A stretch of DNA of 64,000 nucleotides from Streptomyces liangshanensis (GCF_011694815.1 NZ_CP050177.1:4565001-4629000); one strand, 5' to 3'. Shown: positions 33,738 through 43,044, numbered from the stretch's first letter. The notes: a model not told the origin generated them from the letters alone. Numbers and translations: made by a program.

Positions 33738-36700
33738 TCATGCGGCGGACAGCGGGCTGAGAAGCCTGCTCACTTCGACGGCCTCGGGAGCGGTGTTGTC
33801 GGCGAACAGCGCGAGAGCCTCGCGCCAGCAGACGCGGGCACGGTCGTTCTCGCCGATGCTCTTCAGCGCCCTGCCCAGGACGGTCAGGACCCGGGCGCGC
33901 GTGTGGTCGCCGCCGATGCATCCGAACGCCAGCGCCTGTTCCGCGTTGCGCGCCGCCTGGGCCTGCCGCCCGGCGGCGAGCTGGGCTTCGGCCATACGGA
34001 AGTAGGTCGTCCCCTCCCAGAGCCGTTGCCGGTTCTTCCGGAAGGTGGTCAGTGCCTCGTCGAGCTGTTCGAGGGCCTCCGCGTGCCGCCCGGCCTGGGT
34101 GAGAGCCGCGCCCAGCGCGTAACGGGCGTTCGCGAGGCGCAGGGTGAGCCCCATCTGGTCGTAGATGTCGATGCCCTGCTGCGCGAGGGTGATCGCCCGG
34201 TCCGCGTGGCCCTGCGAGATCTGGAGACGGGAGAGGTTGCAGAGAGCGCTGGCCTCGCCCGGGCGGTTACGGTCCGCGCGAGAGCTCTCGATGGCGCGGA
34301 GCAGGTGACTCTCCGCCTCCGCGTACCGCCCCTGCATCAGGGCGATGATGCCGCGGTCGTTGTCGGCCCAGAAGATGGGCACGGAGTCCTCGGCCGCTTG
34401 CGCCAGAGGCACGATGTGCCGCGCTTCCTCGTCGGCCTCGACGTACCGGCCCGCGACGAGGTGGACGTTGGTGAGCGTCGTCCTCGCCCGCCCCTCCGCC
34501 CGCCTGTCCCCGATCGCGTGCGCCGCCTCCCGCGCCGACAGGGCCGCCGACTCGTACTGCTTCGAGTTGGCCCCCGACTCCGCCAGATCCTTCGCCGCCC
34601 ACAACAGATCGACGGACTTGCGCAGCTGGGCCCCGCGCGAGGCCTGTTGGGCGCAGGCGAGAAGACAGTTGGCCTCCGTGTACAACCAGTCCAGCGCGTC
34701 GTGCCGGTCGTCGAAGGACAGGCCCTCGTACGCGGTCGGCTCCAGGTGGTCCACCAACCGGTCCCCGGGGCGCTCGATCGCGTACACCTTTGCCGCCGTC
34801 GCCAGATAGAAGTCCAGCAGCCGCGACAACGCGGCCTCCCGCCCCGCCGGCGGGTGCTCGTCGCGTTCGGCGCACGAACGCGCGTAGAGCCGCACGAGGT
34901 CGTGATACCGGTACCGCCCCGGCGCCGCCGACTCCACCAGCGACGTGTCGACCAGCGACTCCAGCACGTCCTCCGCCTCGTGCGGCGGCAGGTCCAGTAC
35001 GGCGGCGGCCGCGGCCAGCGAGATGTCCGGGCCGTCCACCAGCCCCAGCAGCCGGAACGCCCGCGCCTGGGCCGGCTCCAACTGCCCGTACCCCAGCTCG
35101 AACGTCGCCTTCACCGCCAGGTCCCCCGCCTGGAGTTCGTCCAGCCGCCGCCGCTCGTCCGCGAGCTTCGCGGCCAGCACGGACACCGTCCACGTCCGCC
35201 GCGCCGCCAGCCGCGACGCCGCGATCCGTATCGCCAGCGGCAGGAACCCGCACGCCCCGACCACGTCCAGCGCCGCCTTGCGCTCCGATGTCACCCGCTC
35301 CACGCCCACGATCCGGGTGAAGAGCTGGAGCGCCTCCTCGGGCGACATCACGTCCAGGTCCACCAGGTGCGCGCCCGCCAGGTCGACCATCCGGACCCGG
35401 CTGGTGACCAGCGCCGCGCACCCCGTCGTCCCCGGCAGCAGGGGCCGGATCTGCGCGGCGTCCCGCGCGTTGTCCAGCAGGACGAGGATGCGGCGCCCGT
35501 CCAGCGTCGAGCGGTAGAGCGCGGACCGCTCCTCCAGCGTGTCCGGGATGGCCGTGTCGGGCGTCCCCAACGCCCGCAGGAACGCGCCGAGCACCGTCTC
35601 CGGCTCCGCCGCCCGCGCCCCGGCGCCCATGAGGTCCACGTACAACTGCCCGTCGGGGAAGTGCGGTCGGGCCGCGTGCGCCAGGTGCACGGCCAGCGTC
35701 GTCTTGCCGACCCCGCCGATCCCGGCCAGCGCGGACACCGCCATCACGGACCCCTCGGCAGCGGCGAGCCGGTCGCCCAACTCCCGTACGAACGAGGCGC
35801 GACCGGTGAAGTCCGGCACGGTCGCGGGCAGTTGGGCGGGCCGCAGGACGGTCGGGGCGGCGGCCGGCTCCTCCACGGGGCGGGCCAGCTCCTCGTCCGC
35901 CTGGAGGATCCGGGCCTGGAGCCTGGCCAGTTCGGGCCGGGGGTCGACGCCCAGTTCGTCGGCGAGCAGCCGCCGGGTGTCGGCGTACACGGCGAGCGCC
36001 TCGGCCTGCCGCCCGCTGCGGTACAGCGCCAGCATCAGCAGCTCGCGCAACCGCTCCCGCAGGGGATGCGCCGCGGTCAGGGCCGTCAGCTCGGACACCG
36101 CCTCGGCGTGCGCCCCCAGTTCCAGGTCCAGGTCGAGCCGGGTCTCGGTGAGCTGGAGCCGCCACTCCTCCAGCCGGGCGCGCTGCGTCTCCGCGTACGG
36201 CCCGGGTACGGAGGCGAGGGCCTCGCCGTCCCACAGCCCGAGCGACTTGTTGATGAGCGCCCGCGCCTGCGAACGGTCCCCGGCGGCCCGCGACTTCTCC
36301 GCGTCGACCGCCAACTCCTGCGCCACTCCGAGGTCGAGCGCGTCGGGCCTGGCCCGCAGGGCGTACCCGCCCGACTCGCTGACCAGGACACCGGGCGGGA
36401 GCACCTTGCGGAGGCGCGAGGCGTACGTCCGTACGGCGGCCAGCGCGCGCGACGGAGGGTCGTCGCCCCACAGGGCGTCGATCAGCTCACCGGCGGTGGC
36501 GGTGCGCCCCTCGCGGAGCAGGAGGGCGGCGAGCAGGGCGCGTTGCTGCGGCGACCCGGAGGACAGGGCGTCCGCGCCGAGCCAGGCCCGCACGGGCCCG
36601 AGCACGCTGAACCGAAGGGCCCCGCCGCCACCCGGCCCGCCGGCACCGCCGACCCCGTGGGTCCCGTCCGTCTCGTGCGTCCCGTCGGGCGTCACCGGGG

Positions 36701-36740
36701 CCTGCCGATCCGCTCCACGCGGCCCGCCGTCACGGTCCAT
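33738..36740 (-). CDS. afsR: AfsR, SARP-type transcriptional regulator
   Basis: A 1000-residue regulator. After a Gly/Pro-rich leader come the winged-helix DNA-binding domain (about 42-130, RFSVLGPVRAW to ESGGYALRA) and the BTAD domain (about 135-285). An NB-ARC type ATPase follows with Walker A GIGGVGKTTLA (341-351), RRILVLLDNARDA as Walker B and GFLPLAIRIAASRLA as the GLPL-type motif. The C terminus has TPR repeats. This is the AfsR architecture and length (S. coelicolor AfsR is close to 1000 residues). AfsK phosphorylates it and it activates afsS. ATG at 36740 with GGGAG upstream. It follows a small-ORF operon by 36 bases and may be partly cotranscribed with it. Confidence 0.96.
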   Translation of the reverse strand: MDRDGGPRGADRQAPVTPDGTHETDGTHGVGGAGGPGGGGALRFSVLGPVRAWLGADALSSGSPQQRALLAALLLREGRTATAGELIDALWGDDPPSRALAAVRTYASRLRKVLPPGVLVSESGGYALRARPDALDLGVAQELAVDAEKSRAAGDRSQARALINKSLGLWDGEALASVPGPYAETQRARLEEWRLQLTETRLDLDLELGAHAEAVSELTALTAAHPLRERLRELLMLALYRSGRQAEALAVYADTRRLLADELGVDPRPELARLQARILQADEELARPVEEPAAAPTVLRPAQLPATVPDFTGRASFVRELGDRLAAAEGSVMAVSALAGIGGVGKTTLAVHLAHAARPHFPDGQLYVDLMGAGARAAEPETVLGAFLRALGTPDTAIPDTLEERSALYRSTLDGRRILVLLDNARDAAQIRPLLPGTTGCAALVTSRVRMVDLAGAHLVDLDVMSPEEALQLFTRIVGVERVTSERKAALDVVGACGFLPLAIRIAASRLAARRTWTVSVLAAKLADERRRLDELQAGDLAVKATFELGYGQLEPAQARAFRLLGLVDGPDISLAAAAAVLDLPPHEAEDVLESLVDTSLVESAAPGRYRYHDLVRLYARSCAERDEHPPAGREAALSRLLDFYLATAAKVYAIERPGDRLVDHLEPTAYEGLSFDDRHDALDWLYTEANCLLACAQQASRGAQLRKSVDLLWAAKDLAESGANSKQYESAALSAREAAHAIGDRRAEGRARTTLTNVHLVAGRYVEADEEARHIVPLAQAAEDSVPIFWADNDRGIIALMQGRYAEAESHLLRAIESSRADRNRPGEASALCNLSRLQISQGHADRAITLAQQGIDIYDQMGLTLRLANARYALGAALTQAGRHAEALEQLDEALTTFRKNRQRLWEGTTYFRMAEAQLAAGRQAQAARNAEQALAFGCIGGDHTRARVLTVLGRALKSIGENDRARVCWREALALFADNTAPEAVEVSRLLSPLSAA

Positions 36741-36776
36741 GGCTCCCTGCCCCCGCTCGCTCCTGCCGCTGCCGTA

Positions 36777-37064
36777 TCACCGCCGCCGGTGAGGCTTTCG
36801 CGGTATCGCCCCACCGGTATCGCTACTTCCGATATCGCCCTCGACAGTCTGCCTTGTCGGAGGCGGGCGCGTCAGCAGGGAGTGGCGGTCTGCACAAGGC
36901 TTCAACAGGATCGTGTCCGCCCCGGGACGATACCGATGCGCACGGGACGGATGGTTCGACAACTCCTCGTCGCAGTCCCGGGCCGTCGCCGCGTCACCCG
37001 CGGCCCACGCGGCGCCGCGCTGCTCGATCAGCGCGGCGCACACGCCACAGGAGGCGGGGTTCAC
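36777..37064 (-). CDS. Small CxxC protein, 95 aa
   Basis: A small protein starting GTG at 37064, overlapping the previous stop by GTGA. The first half reads ASCGVCAALIEQRGAAWAAG followed by DAATARDCDEELSNHP. This is a C-x2-C plus helix pattern common in small Streptomyces proteins coded beside XRE/DUF397 loci. The Arg/Pro-rich C terminus looks disordered. It ends 36 bases before afsR on the same strand. Function unknown. The start is supported by the stop-start overlap rather than by a separate ribosome-binding site. Confidence 0.55.
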   Translation of the reverse strand: MNPASCGVCAALIEQRGAAWAAGDAATARDCDEELSNHPSRAHRYRPGADTILLKPCADRHSLLTRPPPTRQTVEGDIGSSDTGGAIPRKPHRRR

Positions 37065-37299
37065 TGCGGCCGGTACGGGGCGGCCGTACCGCCCGAACTG
37101 CCCGAACCGTCCGGATCCGGCCGGTAGTCGGGGCACACCGGCTGCCCGCACCGGCACGCGGGCCAGCGCAGTCCGGAACCGGGGACGAGGTCCGCGCCGT
37201 CCCCGGCGCCCGGCTCGGACTTCCGGACGACCAGCATGCGTCCGTCCCGAACGCCTCGGTCAGCTGCGACAGCAGCCGTCGCGCGTCACTGCTGCTCAT
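37061..37299 (-). pseudogene. Small CRCG-motif protein, apparently frameshifted
   Basis: Two overlapping frames look like one gene. The first begins ATG at 37299 (MSSSDARRLLSQLTEAFGTD, then Ala-Cys) and turns into low-quality Arg/Pro sequence. The second frame continues LVVRKSEPGAGDGADLVPGS and GLRWPACRCGQPVCPDYR to a TGA at 37061. Adding one base after the TGC codon near 37235 would join them as FGTDAC-x-VVRKSEPG. Alternatively the ATG at 37237 starts a separate 58-residue product. The first frame overlaps its upstream neighbour by 14 bases, and the last overlaps its downstream neighbour by GTGA. Confidence 0.5.
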
Positions 37300-37471
37300 G
37301 GGCCTGCCGCCTCAGTCCGTGCGCCACGCGCAGCGTCAGTTCCCGGGTGGGCGGGGCGAACTCCCTTGGCACCCAGGCGGGTACGAGCCGATGGAAGCCA
37401 CCGGCCTCCACGAGCGCCACCAGCGCGTCGAGTTCATCGCCCGGCCCGGGCGGGGGGTCCTGCTCGTACAT
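37286..37471 (-). CDS. Small hypothetical protein, 61 aa
   Basis: A 61-residue acidic-to-basic peptide (DELDALVALVEAGGFHRLVP, then PTRELTLRVAHGLRRQ) with a helical pattern and good codon usage. It is first in a run of small ORFs that continues toward afsR, and it is divergent from the XRE gene at 37593. Genes of this type often sit beside XRE/DUF397 pairs. No known domain. Confidence 0.5.
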   Translation of the reverse strand: MYEQDPPPGPGDELDALVALVEAGGFHRLVPAWVPREFAPPTRELTLRVAHGLRRQAHEQQ

Positions 37472-37592
37472 ACGGGTCGTGCCCTTCCGTCATCGAATGC
37501 TCACCGTCTGTGCCTCAAGCGTGGTCATTCGCGCGTACGCTCAACAGGGGGGTGGCATTGACAAGGGGTGTTTTCACAGGGAGGTCGCCCAC

Positions 37593-38415
37593 GTGTCGTA
37601 CGCGGAAGAGCTGAACCCGACGGAATCCGTCCTGGCGTTCTACGCCACCGAGTTACGCCGCAGGCGCGAGGCGGCCGGGATGTCGCAACGCGCCTTGGCG
37701 AAGGAGGCGCTGATGGCGCCTTCGTTGCTGAACAAGGTGGAGGCCGCGAGAAGGCTCCCGACAAAGCCGCTGTCGGAAGTCGCGGACAGGTTGCTCGCGG
37801 CGGACGAATTCTTCACGAGGCTCTGGCCGGTTGTGATCAAGCACGCGTATCCGGCCTGGTTCCGGCCGTTCGTGGAGCTTGAAGAGGCGGCGACGGAGAT
37901 CCGGTCCTTTCAGGCGCAGTTGGTTCCTGGCCTGTTGCAGACAAGCGGCTACGCCCGCGCGGTACTTGCCGGAGGCCGCCCCAACCGGGAGCGCGTCGAC
38001 GAACTCGTCACGGCCCGGCTTGCGCGACAGCACGTTCTAGAACGGCCGGAGCCACCGGAGCTCTGGTTGGTGCTGGACCAGAACGTGCTTTGCCGTCGCA
38101 TGGGCGGCGTTGACACGATGCGTGGTCAACTTGAGCGTCTTCTTGAAGCGGCGGAAACGCCACACATCGTCCTTCAGATCGTGCCGTTCGATGCGGGGGG
38201 GCCATGCGGGGATGGACGGTTCATTCTCCGCCCTGACGCTGGACGAAGGTCCGGATGTCGTCTATGTCGACGGCTTTCTACAGGGGCAGATCTTCGCCGA
38301 GCCTGAGAAAATCAAGACGGCTGCGCGCACCTATGATCTGCTCACGGCCGTTGCCCTCTCTCCCGACCGATCAATGGACTTGATCGCCGACGCCTTGAAG
38401 GATCTGAGATCATGA
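37593..38415 (+). pseudogene. XRE-family regulator of a DUF397 pair, frameshifted at a poly-G tract
   Basis: An N-terminal helix-turn-helix (about residues 15-75, REAAGMSQRALAKEALMAPS, LLNKVEAARRLP) is followed by the long sensor region typical of XRE/DUF397 partners (VPGLLQTSGYARAVLAGG, LWLVLDQNVLCRRMGG). After IVPFDAGG the frame is lost: seven G at 38195-38201 give a 237-residue product ending at 38306. With six G the protein would read HAGMDGSFSALTLDEGPDVV and continue to 38415, the position that overlaps the next gene by ATGA. This is either a sequencing error, recent decay or phase variation. The gene also has a TTA codon at 37653-37655 (bldA-dependent). GTG start after AGGGAGG. Confidence 0.8.
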
Positions 38416-38618
38416 TCAGCTCAAGCTGCCTGCCGGGCCTGGTGTGGCGCAAGTCCAGCTACAGCGGAAACAACGCAGGCGATTGCCTGGAGGTCGCGTC
38501 CGGTCTTCCCGGCGTCGTGCCCGTCCGCGACTCGAAGTCCCCGGAGGGCCCGGTGCTGATGCTGAGCCCCCGCGCGTGGACGGGTTTCGTCGCGTTCGCC
38601 GCAGGCGCGCAGCGATGA
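38412..38618 (+). CDS. DUF397 protein (first of two)
   Basis: A 68-residue DUF397 domain with the family core LVWRKSSYSGNNAGDCLEVA, VPVRDSKSPEGPVL and AWTGFVAFA. DUF397 proteins bind or modulate the XRE regulator encoded upstream, as in the WhiJ- and Scr1/Scr2-type systems. It starts ATG inside the XRE stop (ATGA), so it depends on the intact upstream frame for coupling. Confidence 0.9.
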   Translation: MISSSCLPGLVWRKSSYSGNNAGDCLEVASGLPGVVPVRDSKSPEGPVLMLSPRAWTGFVAFAAGAQR

Positions 38619-38803
38619 CACCCCTGCTGTGGCGCAAGTCCAGTTACAGCAGCGACAACGGCGGCAACTGCCTGGAGATCGCCACCAACCTCCCCGGCGT
38701 CGTCCCCGTCCGGGACTCCAAGGTCCCCGAGGGTCCCGCCCTCATGCTTGCGCCCGCCGCCTGGACAGCCTTCGTCGTGTTCGCGAGCAGCACGGCGGCC
38801 TGA
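38615..38803 (+). CDS. DUF397 protein (second of two)
   Basis: A 62-residue DUF397 domain (LLWRKSSYSSDNGGNCLEIA, VPVRDSKVPEGPAL, AWTAFVVFAS), closely similar to the first copy. It looks like a tandem duplication. ATG at 38615 overlaps the first gene's stop by ATGA. The three genes form a tight operon. Confidence 0.9.
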   Translation: MTPLLWRKSSYSSDNGGNCLEIATNLPGVVPVRDSKVPEGPALMLAPAAWTAFVVFASSTAA

Positions 38804-38814
38804 TCGACGCCCCA

Positions 38815-38840
38815 CTCCCCGCCGTCGTACCAGCGGGGAG
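38815..38840. terminator. Hairpin between DUF397 and sialidase genes
   Basis: Arms CTCCCCGC and GCGGGGAG around a ten-base loop, between convergent genes. Confidence 0.5.
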
Positions 38841-38862
38841 GAGGGCCTCTGTGAGCCAGGGG

Positions 38863-40008
38863 TCAGGGCGTGTTGGAGATGTCGAGCGGCTTCGCCTTGA
38901 TGCGGGTGGTGTCGAACTCCCAGACGACCCAGAACTTGCCCGGGGCGTACTCGTCGGCCATGGGGTAGTTGTCCCAGCCCTTGCCGTCGGGCTGATCCGT
39001 GTTGTCGCTCACGGGGCCGTCGGCGAAGGGTTTGGCGGCGCTCCAGGCCGCACCGGGGCGTTTGGTCTTGTAGTCGAGGACGTCACGGTTGCTCGAGTCG
39101 GAACCGGCGTTGTAGATGTAGAGGTACTGGCCTCCGCTGTCGTTGGCGAAGTAGCTCCTGGCGATGTTGTAGCTCGGCAGGGCGGTGTCCGTGGTGAAGG
39201 GGGTCCAGGAGGCGCCACCGTCGGTGCTCGTGGACGTCGCGGCGCCCGCCGACTTCGCGCGGGCCACCATGACCAGCGAGTTCTTGGGGTGAGCGGCGTC
39301 CTGCGGTGTCTGCGAGAAGCCGATCTGGTTCTCTCCCGCCGTGAGTTCGTTGCCGCTGATATGTCCGCCGGTCCGCCAGGTCTGGAGGTCCGAGGAGATC
39401 AGCACCCCGTTCTCCCGCCCCGACGACCAGTAGGGCATGACGTACTCCCCGTTGTCCCGCTGGAGCGGGCGCCCCGAGAGGATGAGGTTGTCCTTGGCCG
39501 GCACGGTGAGGGGGGCGTCCTGCCAGGTGTGGCCCTGGTCGGTGCTGCGCTTGAGGAAGGTGCCGTTGATCGGGATGCCGTTGTTGTTGATCCCGTCCGG
39601 CTCGGTCGCGTCCGCGATCGGGGTGCGCCCGAGGTAGGCGTACAGCGTGCTGCCGGCCTGGTAGAGGATGACGTAGTGCCAGGCGTACTGGTCGGTCTCC
39701 TGGGCCAGCGTCCTCGGGCGGCTCCAGGTGTCTCCACCGTCGGTCGTGTACGAGTACCGCATGTAGCCCATGTCCACGCTGCCCGGCCTGAGACCCTCCC
39801 GCCAGACCACGACCGCGTTGTCCGCGCTGGTGCTGATGATGTCGGGGGTACGGGTGCCGTCACCCTTGCTCACACGGTTCGTGTAGACGAGCGACTCGCC
39901 CGGGACGACCTCGGCGGAGGCGGCGGCGGGGCGTGGCTGGAGCAGGCCGGACAGTACGGCCAGCACCACCACGCTCAGCAGAACGGGCCAAGCCCGTCGG
40001 AACGTCAC
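38863..40008 (-). CDS. Secreted sialidase-like (BNR/Asp-box) protein
   Basis: A 381-residue protein with a signal peptide (RRAWPVLLSVVVLAVLSGLL) and a six-bladed-propeller sialidase pattern. At least three Asp boxes are seen: TTDGGDTWSRP, STDQGHTWQDA and STDGGASWTPF. TRTPDIISTSADNAVVVWREG is the counterpart of the (F/Y)RIP region with its active-site Arg. It probably cleaves sialic acid or a related sugar outside the cell. GTG at 40008 overlaps the lectin stop as GTGA, so the two proteins are translated in sequence. Many Streptomyces glycosidases carry the lectin module in the same chain; here it is on a separate ORF. Confidence 0.8.
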   Translation of the reverse strand: MTFRRAWPVLLSVVVLAVLSGLLQPRPAAASAEVVPGESLVYTNRVSKGDGTRTPDIISTSADNAVVVWREGLRPGSVDMGYMRYSYTTDGGDTWSRPRTLAQETDQYAWHYVILYQAGSTLYAYLGRTPIADATEPDGINNNGIPINGTFLKRSTDQGHTWQDAPLTVPAKDNLILSGRPLQRDNGEYVMPYWSSGRENGVLISSDLQTWRTGGHISGNELTAGENQIGFSQTPQDAAHPKNSLVMVARAKSAGAATSTSTDGGASWTPFTTDTALPSYNIARSYFANDSGGQYLYIYNAGSDSSNRDVLDYKTKRPGAAWSAAKPFADGPVSDNTDQPDGKGWDNYPMADEYAPGKFWVVWEFDTTRIKAKPLDISNTP

Positions 40009-40934
40009 CACAACCACTGCTCGTTGGGATTGTCCGTGCAGGTCCATTGAACGGCCTCCGTACCGGCGGTCGGGCTGCTGCTGGGAATGGCGAGGCAGTA
40101 GTCGCTCCGTACGTTCCGTAGTCGGTCCCAGCTGTCGTGGATCCAGACCTGGTCGTCGCCGGAACCGCACGACGCCTGCGCGGCCTTGGCGCCCAGGGCC
40201 GTACTGCTGTTCAGGGGCGTGAGGCACTTGCCGCTCGCTTTGTTGATCACCTGGTACCCGCCACTCACCGCCTGGAGCGTCCAGTAGTTGCTGGCGCTGT
40301 TGCTGCACGCCCACTGGATCATCACGGCGCCGTCGGCCGTGTCGGAGTTCGGGTCGGCCAGGCACAGGCCGGTGGCCATGTTGTAGAGGCGGGCGGAGAC
40401 GGCCTCGTGGTCGTACCAGGTCCAGCGCTGGTCGAAGGTGTCCGAGCAGGTCCACTGGACGACCTCGGTGCCGTTGGCGGTACTGGAGTTGGGGACAGCC
40501 AGGCATCTGTCACTGTGCAGGTTCCGCAGCCGGTTCCAGCTGTCGTGGATCCAGATCTGTTCGTCTCCGGTGCCGCACGGCCACTGAACGGCCTGCGTGC
40601 CGTTCGCCACGCTTGCGTTGGGCATGGCGAGGCACATCAGGCTGAAGCGGTTGCGTACCTGGTACCGGTCCCCGTTGCCTCCTGCAACCTTGACGAGCGT
40701 CCAGTCCTGATCCGCGTTGTCGTTGCAGGTCCACTGGACCAGGCCGGCGCCGCCCGTCGTGCTGGAGTTGGGCACGGCGAGGCACCGGCCCGAGTTGACG
40801 TTGCTGAGGTTTCTCCAGTCGTCCTCCGCGCTCGCCGGTGCCGAGGACACCAGCGTCCAGGCGAGCACGCACACCGTCATGGCGGCGGCCGCGAGGACGC
40901 GTTTCAGTCTTTTCATGGGCATGACATACGGCAT
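40005..40934 (-). CDS. Secreted ricin-type beta-trefoil lectin
   Basis: A 309-residue exported protein. The signal peptide ends near residue 36 (APASA). The rest is two to two-and-a-half beta-trefoil carbohydrate-binding domains (CBM13 type). Each subdomain has a GxCL core (SGRCLAVPNSS, SDRCLAVPNSS, TGLCLADPNSD, SGKCLTPLNSS) and a QxW-type end (DQDWT, DEQIWI, DQRWTW, NYWTL, DDQVWI, NEQWLW). It should bind polysaccharide and possibly target the sialidase. ATG at 40934 has AAAGGG upstream; a longer frame to 41081 lacks a signal peptide at its start. It is the first gene of the pair. Confidence 0.88.
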   Translation of the reverse strand: MPYVMPMKRLKRVLAAAAMTVCVLAWTLVSSAPASAEDDWRNLSNVNSGRCLAVPNSSTTGGAGLVQWTCNDNADQDWTLVKVAGGNGDRYQVRNRFSLMCLAMPNASVANGTQAVQWPCGTGDEQIWIHDSWNRLRNLHSDRCLAVPNSSTANGTEVVQWTCSDTFDQRWTWYDHEAVSARLYNMATGLCLADPNSDTADGAVMIQWACSNSASNYWTLQAVSGGYQVINKASGKCLTPLNSSTALGAKAAQASCGSGDDQVWIHDSWDRLRNVRSDYCLAIPSSSPTAGTEAVQWTCTDNPNEQWLW

Positions 40935-41147
40935 CGAGTGCCCTTTCTCCTTGCGCCGTTGGACCGCCCGCAGGTTTCGCGCGCAGGGTCGAGTGCCAGG
41001 CAGCCAAACACGTTCGAGGGAACAGGCCGTCACGCAGGGACGACGCGGTGGTGAATCTCTCCGGGGCCCGGGAAGATCCACCGGACAGGTCTGGGCCGCC
41101 TGGTGACCGGTCGGCGTCCCCGCATCGGCCCCCGGACGACGTTGCCT

Positions 41148-42695
41148 CTACCGCCCCAGGAACACCGGGTTCGTGAAGGCCGCCATCGGGCCCGGGAGGC
41201 CTGGGGTCGTGGAGGGGTGGCGGACCTCCGCGCGGACGTACGTCGCGTACGAGGGGGTCGTGCGCCACTCCACCGTGCCGTCCCCCGAGGCCGGGAGTGG
41301 CGCGGTGTGGAGCGTGCCGCCGTCGGTGACGAAGTGGGCCGTGCAGCCCGGGGCGCCGGTGACCTCCAGCCGTACCGTCACCGGCACGTCCTCCGCCACC
41401 CGCAGCCGCTCGCCGATCCCCGCGTGCGCGCCCCGGCCGCCCGAGACGCCGAACGTCAGCGAGACGCGGGCGGATTCGGCGACGTAGCTGTGGCCCGCGC
41501 GCAGGCCCGCCAGGATCGCGTCGCGGGTGAGGTCCTCGGCGAGGACCACCGTCTGCGGGGTGCCGATGGGGTCGGGGTCGCGGTGGGAGTCGCTGTCGCC
41601 CATCGCCGGCGTCCACGACGTACCCGAACGGGCCGACGCCACGAGGGAGTTGTCCCAGTCCGCGAGGGAGATCTCGTCGTCCGGGGTCCACGCGCCGTTC
41701 CACACCTCGACCGCGTCCGCGTCGCCGAGGCCGAACTTCCAGTGGCAGCCGATGCACGTGGCGTGCGGGTGGGCGGGGACGACCAGGCCGTTCGCGCGGC
41801 GGATCTCGCGGGCGTAGTGGCCGAAGCGGTTGTCGCGGGCCCGGTAGCGCCAGTCGACGAACGTACCGGCGTCCATGCCGATCGCCAGGACGTGTCCGTT
41901 ACGGGTGGTGACCTCCTCGCCCGTCAGGATCAGCAGGTCGTCGCCCCACAGACCGTCCCAAGCGCGGTGGCCGGCAGGGGTGTTGTGCTCGCTGGTGTTG
42001 ATGAAGTCCAGGCCGGCGGCACGGGCGAGGGCGGCGATCTCGGCGGGGGTGCGGCGCCCGTCGGAGTGCACCGAGTGGAGGTGGCAGTCGCCCCGGTACC
42101 AGGCCCGGCCGCGCCCCTTCGCCCGGAGCGGCGGGTAGACGGGGGCGGGGGTGGTGCCGGGCGCGCCGAAGCGGAGGGTGACGGTCACCTCGTACGCCAG
42201 GCCCTGGGGCGAGACGGTGTACGGGGCCAGCGCGACGTGCCAGGTGCCGGCCCGTACCGGCCCGGGGAGGTAACCGGGGGTGGCCGCGTCGGCGCGCACG
42301 AAGAACTCGGTGCGGGCGCCGCCCGACCAGCCGCGGAAGCCCCGGCCGCCGAGTTCCGTACCGCGCTCGTCGAAGACGCCGATGTCGAGGGCGTTGCCCT
42401 GGGTGCCGGCGGGGACGGAGGGGCGGTCGTACGTGTACGAGACGTGGAGCTCGCGGACGCCGCGCGGGACCTCGACGGGCAGGTAGACGAAGTCGGGGGA
42501 GCCGGGCGGGAGGGTGCCGCGGACGGTTCTGCTCGACTCCGTGCCGTCGGTCTCGGACTGCGGGCGGGGGTCGTCGGCGGAGGCTGGGCTCGCGAAACTC
42601 ACGGTACCCAACGTAAGCGCGGCCGCCGCGCCCGTCATCAGGAGGGTCCGCCGGTCGGGCGTGCGGGCGGTGGTGTTCCTGTCGTGCGGTCGCAT
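41148..42695 (-). CDS. CehA/McbA-family (PHP-type) metallohydrolase, secreted
   Basis: A 515-residue exported enzyme. The N terminus ([20 protein letters not shown]) looks like a twin-arginine signal. A beta-rich domain of about 160 residues precedes a PHP metallohydrolase core with [14 protein letters not shown] (HxH), [19 protein letters not shown] and AMGDSDSH as metal ligands. Relatives hydrolyse carbamates such as carbaryl or phosphoesters. The physiological substrate is unknown. ATG at 42695. It is divergent from fbiC across about 400 bases. Confidence 0.85.
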   Translation of the reverse strand: MRPHDRNTTARTPDRRTLLMTGAAAALTLGTVSFASPASADDPRPQSETDGTESSRTVRGTLPPGSPDFVYLPVEVPRGVRELHVSYTYDRPSVPAGTQGNALDIGVFDERGTELGGRGFRGWSGGARTEFFVRADAATPGYLPGPVRAGTWHVALAPYTVSPQGLAYEVTVTLRFGAPGTTPAPVYPPLRAKGRGRAWYRGDCHLHSVHSDGRRTPAEIAALARAAGLDFINTSEHNTPAGHRAWDGLWGDDLLILTGEEVTTRNGHVLAIGMDAGTFVDWRYRARDNRFGHYAREIRRANGLVVPAHPHATCIGCHWKFGLGDADAVEVWNGAWTPDDEISLADWDNSLVASARSGTSWTPAMGDSDSHRDPDPIGTPQTVVLAEDLTRDAILAGLRAGHSYVAESARVSLTFGVSGGRGAHAGIGERLRVAEDVPVTVRLEVTGAPGCTAHFVTDGGTLHTAPLPASGDGTVEWRTTPSYATYVRAEVRHPSTTPGLPGPMAAFTNPVFLGR

Positions 42696-42994
42696 GGCGG
42701 CGATTCCCCCGGGTGGTCGCGGCGGACACGAGCGGTCGCGGATCGTGTACGTGGAGTATCGGCCCCGGTCGTGAACCGGGATGCACGGGAGGGGGGTTGG
42801 TGGATGACGGGGAGGCGGCGGAGGGGCGGGGAGGTCGTTCGTGCCGATGTGCAGGAGGACGGTACGGGGATTCGCCCGCCTCGCCCGGTCGGCGACCCCG
42901 GCGTCGATCTGGTCGATGCGGTGACCGGAACGGCCCCGGTTGTCGCGGTCGGGGAGGGTGGCGGGTCCGCCGTACCACCCCCTCCGGATACGCC

Positions 42995-43044
42995 TCCGGA
43001 TCCCCCCTCCGGATCCCCCCTCCGGATCCCCCCTCCGGATCCCG
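42995..43044. repeat. 13-base tandem repeat upstream of fbiC
   Basis: TCCGGATCCCCCC is repeated from 42995 to 43044 (almost four copies), preceded by a diverged 12-base copy at 42983. It lies in the 42696-43103 intergenic region 60 bases before fbiC. Each unit contains the palindrome GGATCC. The rest of the region has no gene I can support. Confidence 0.8.
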
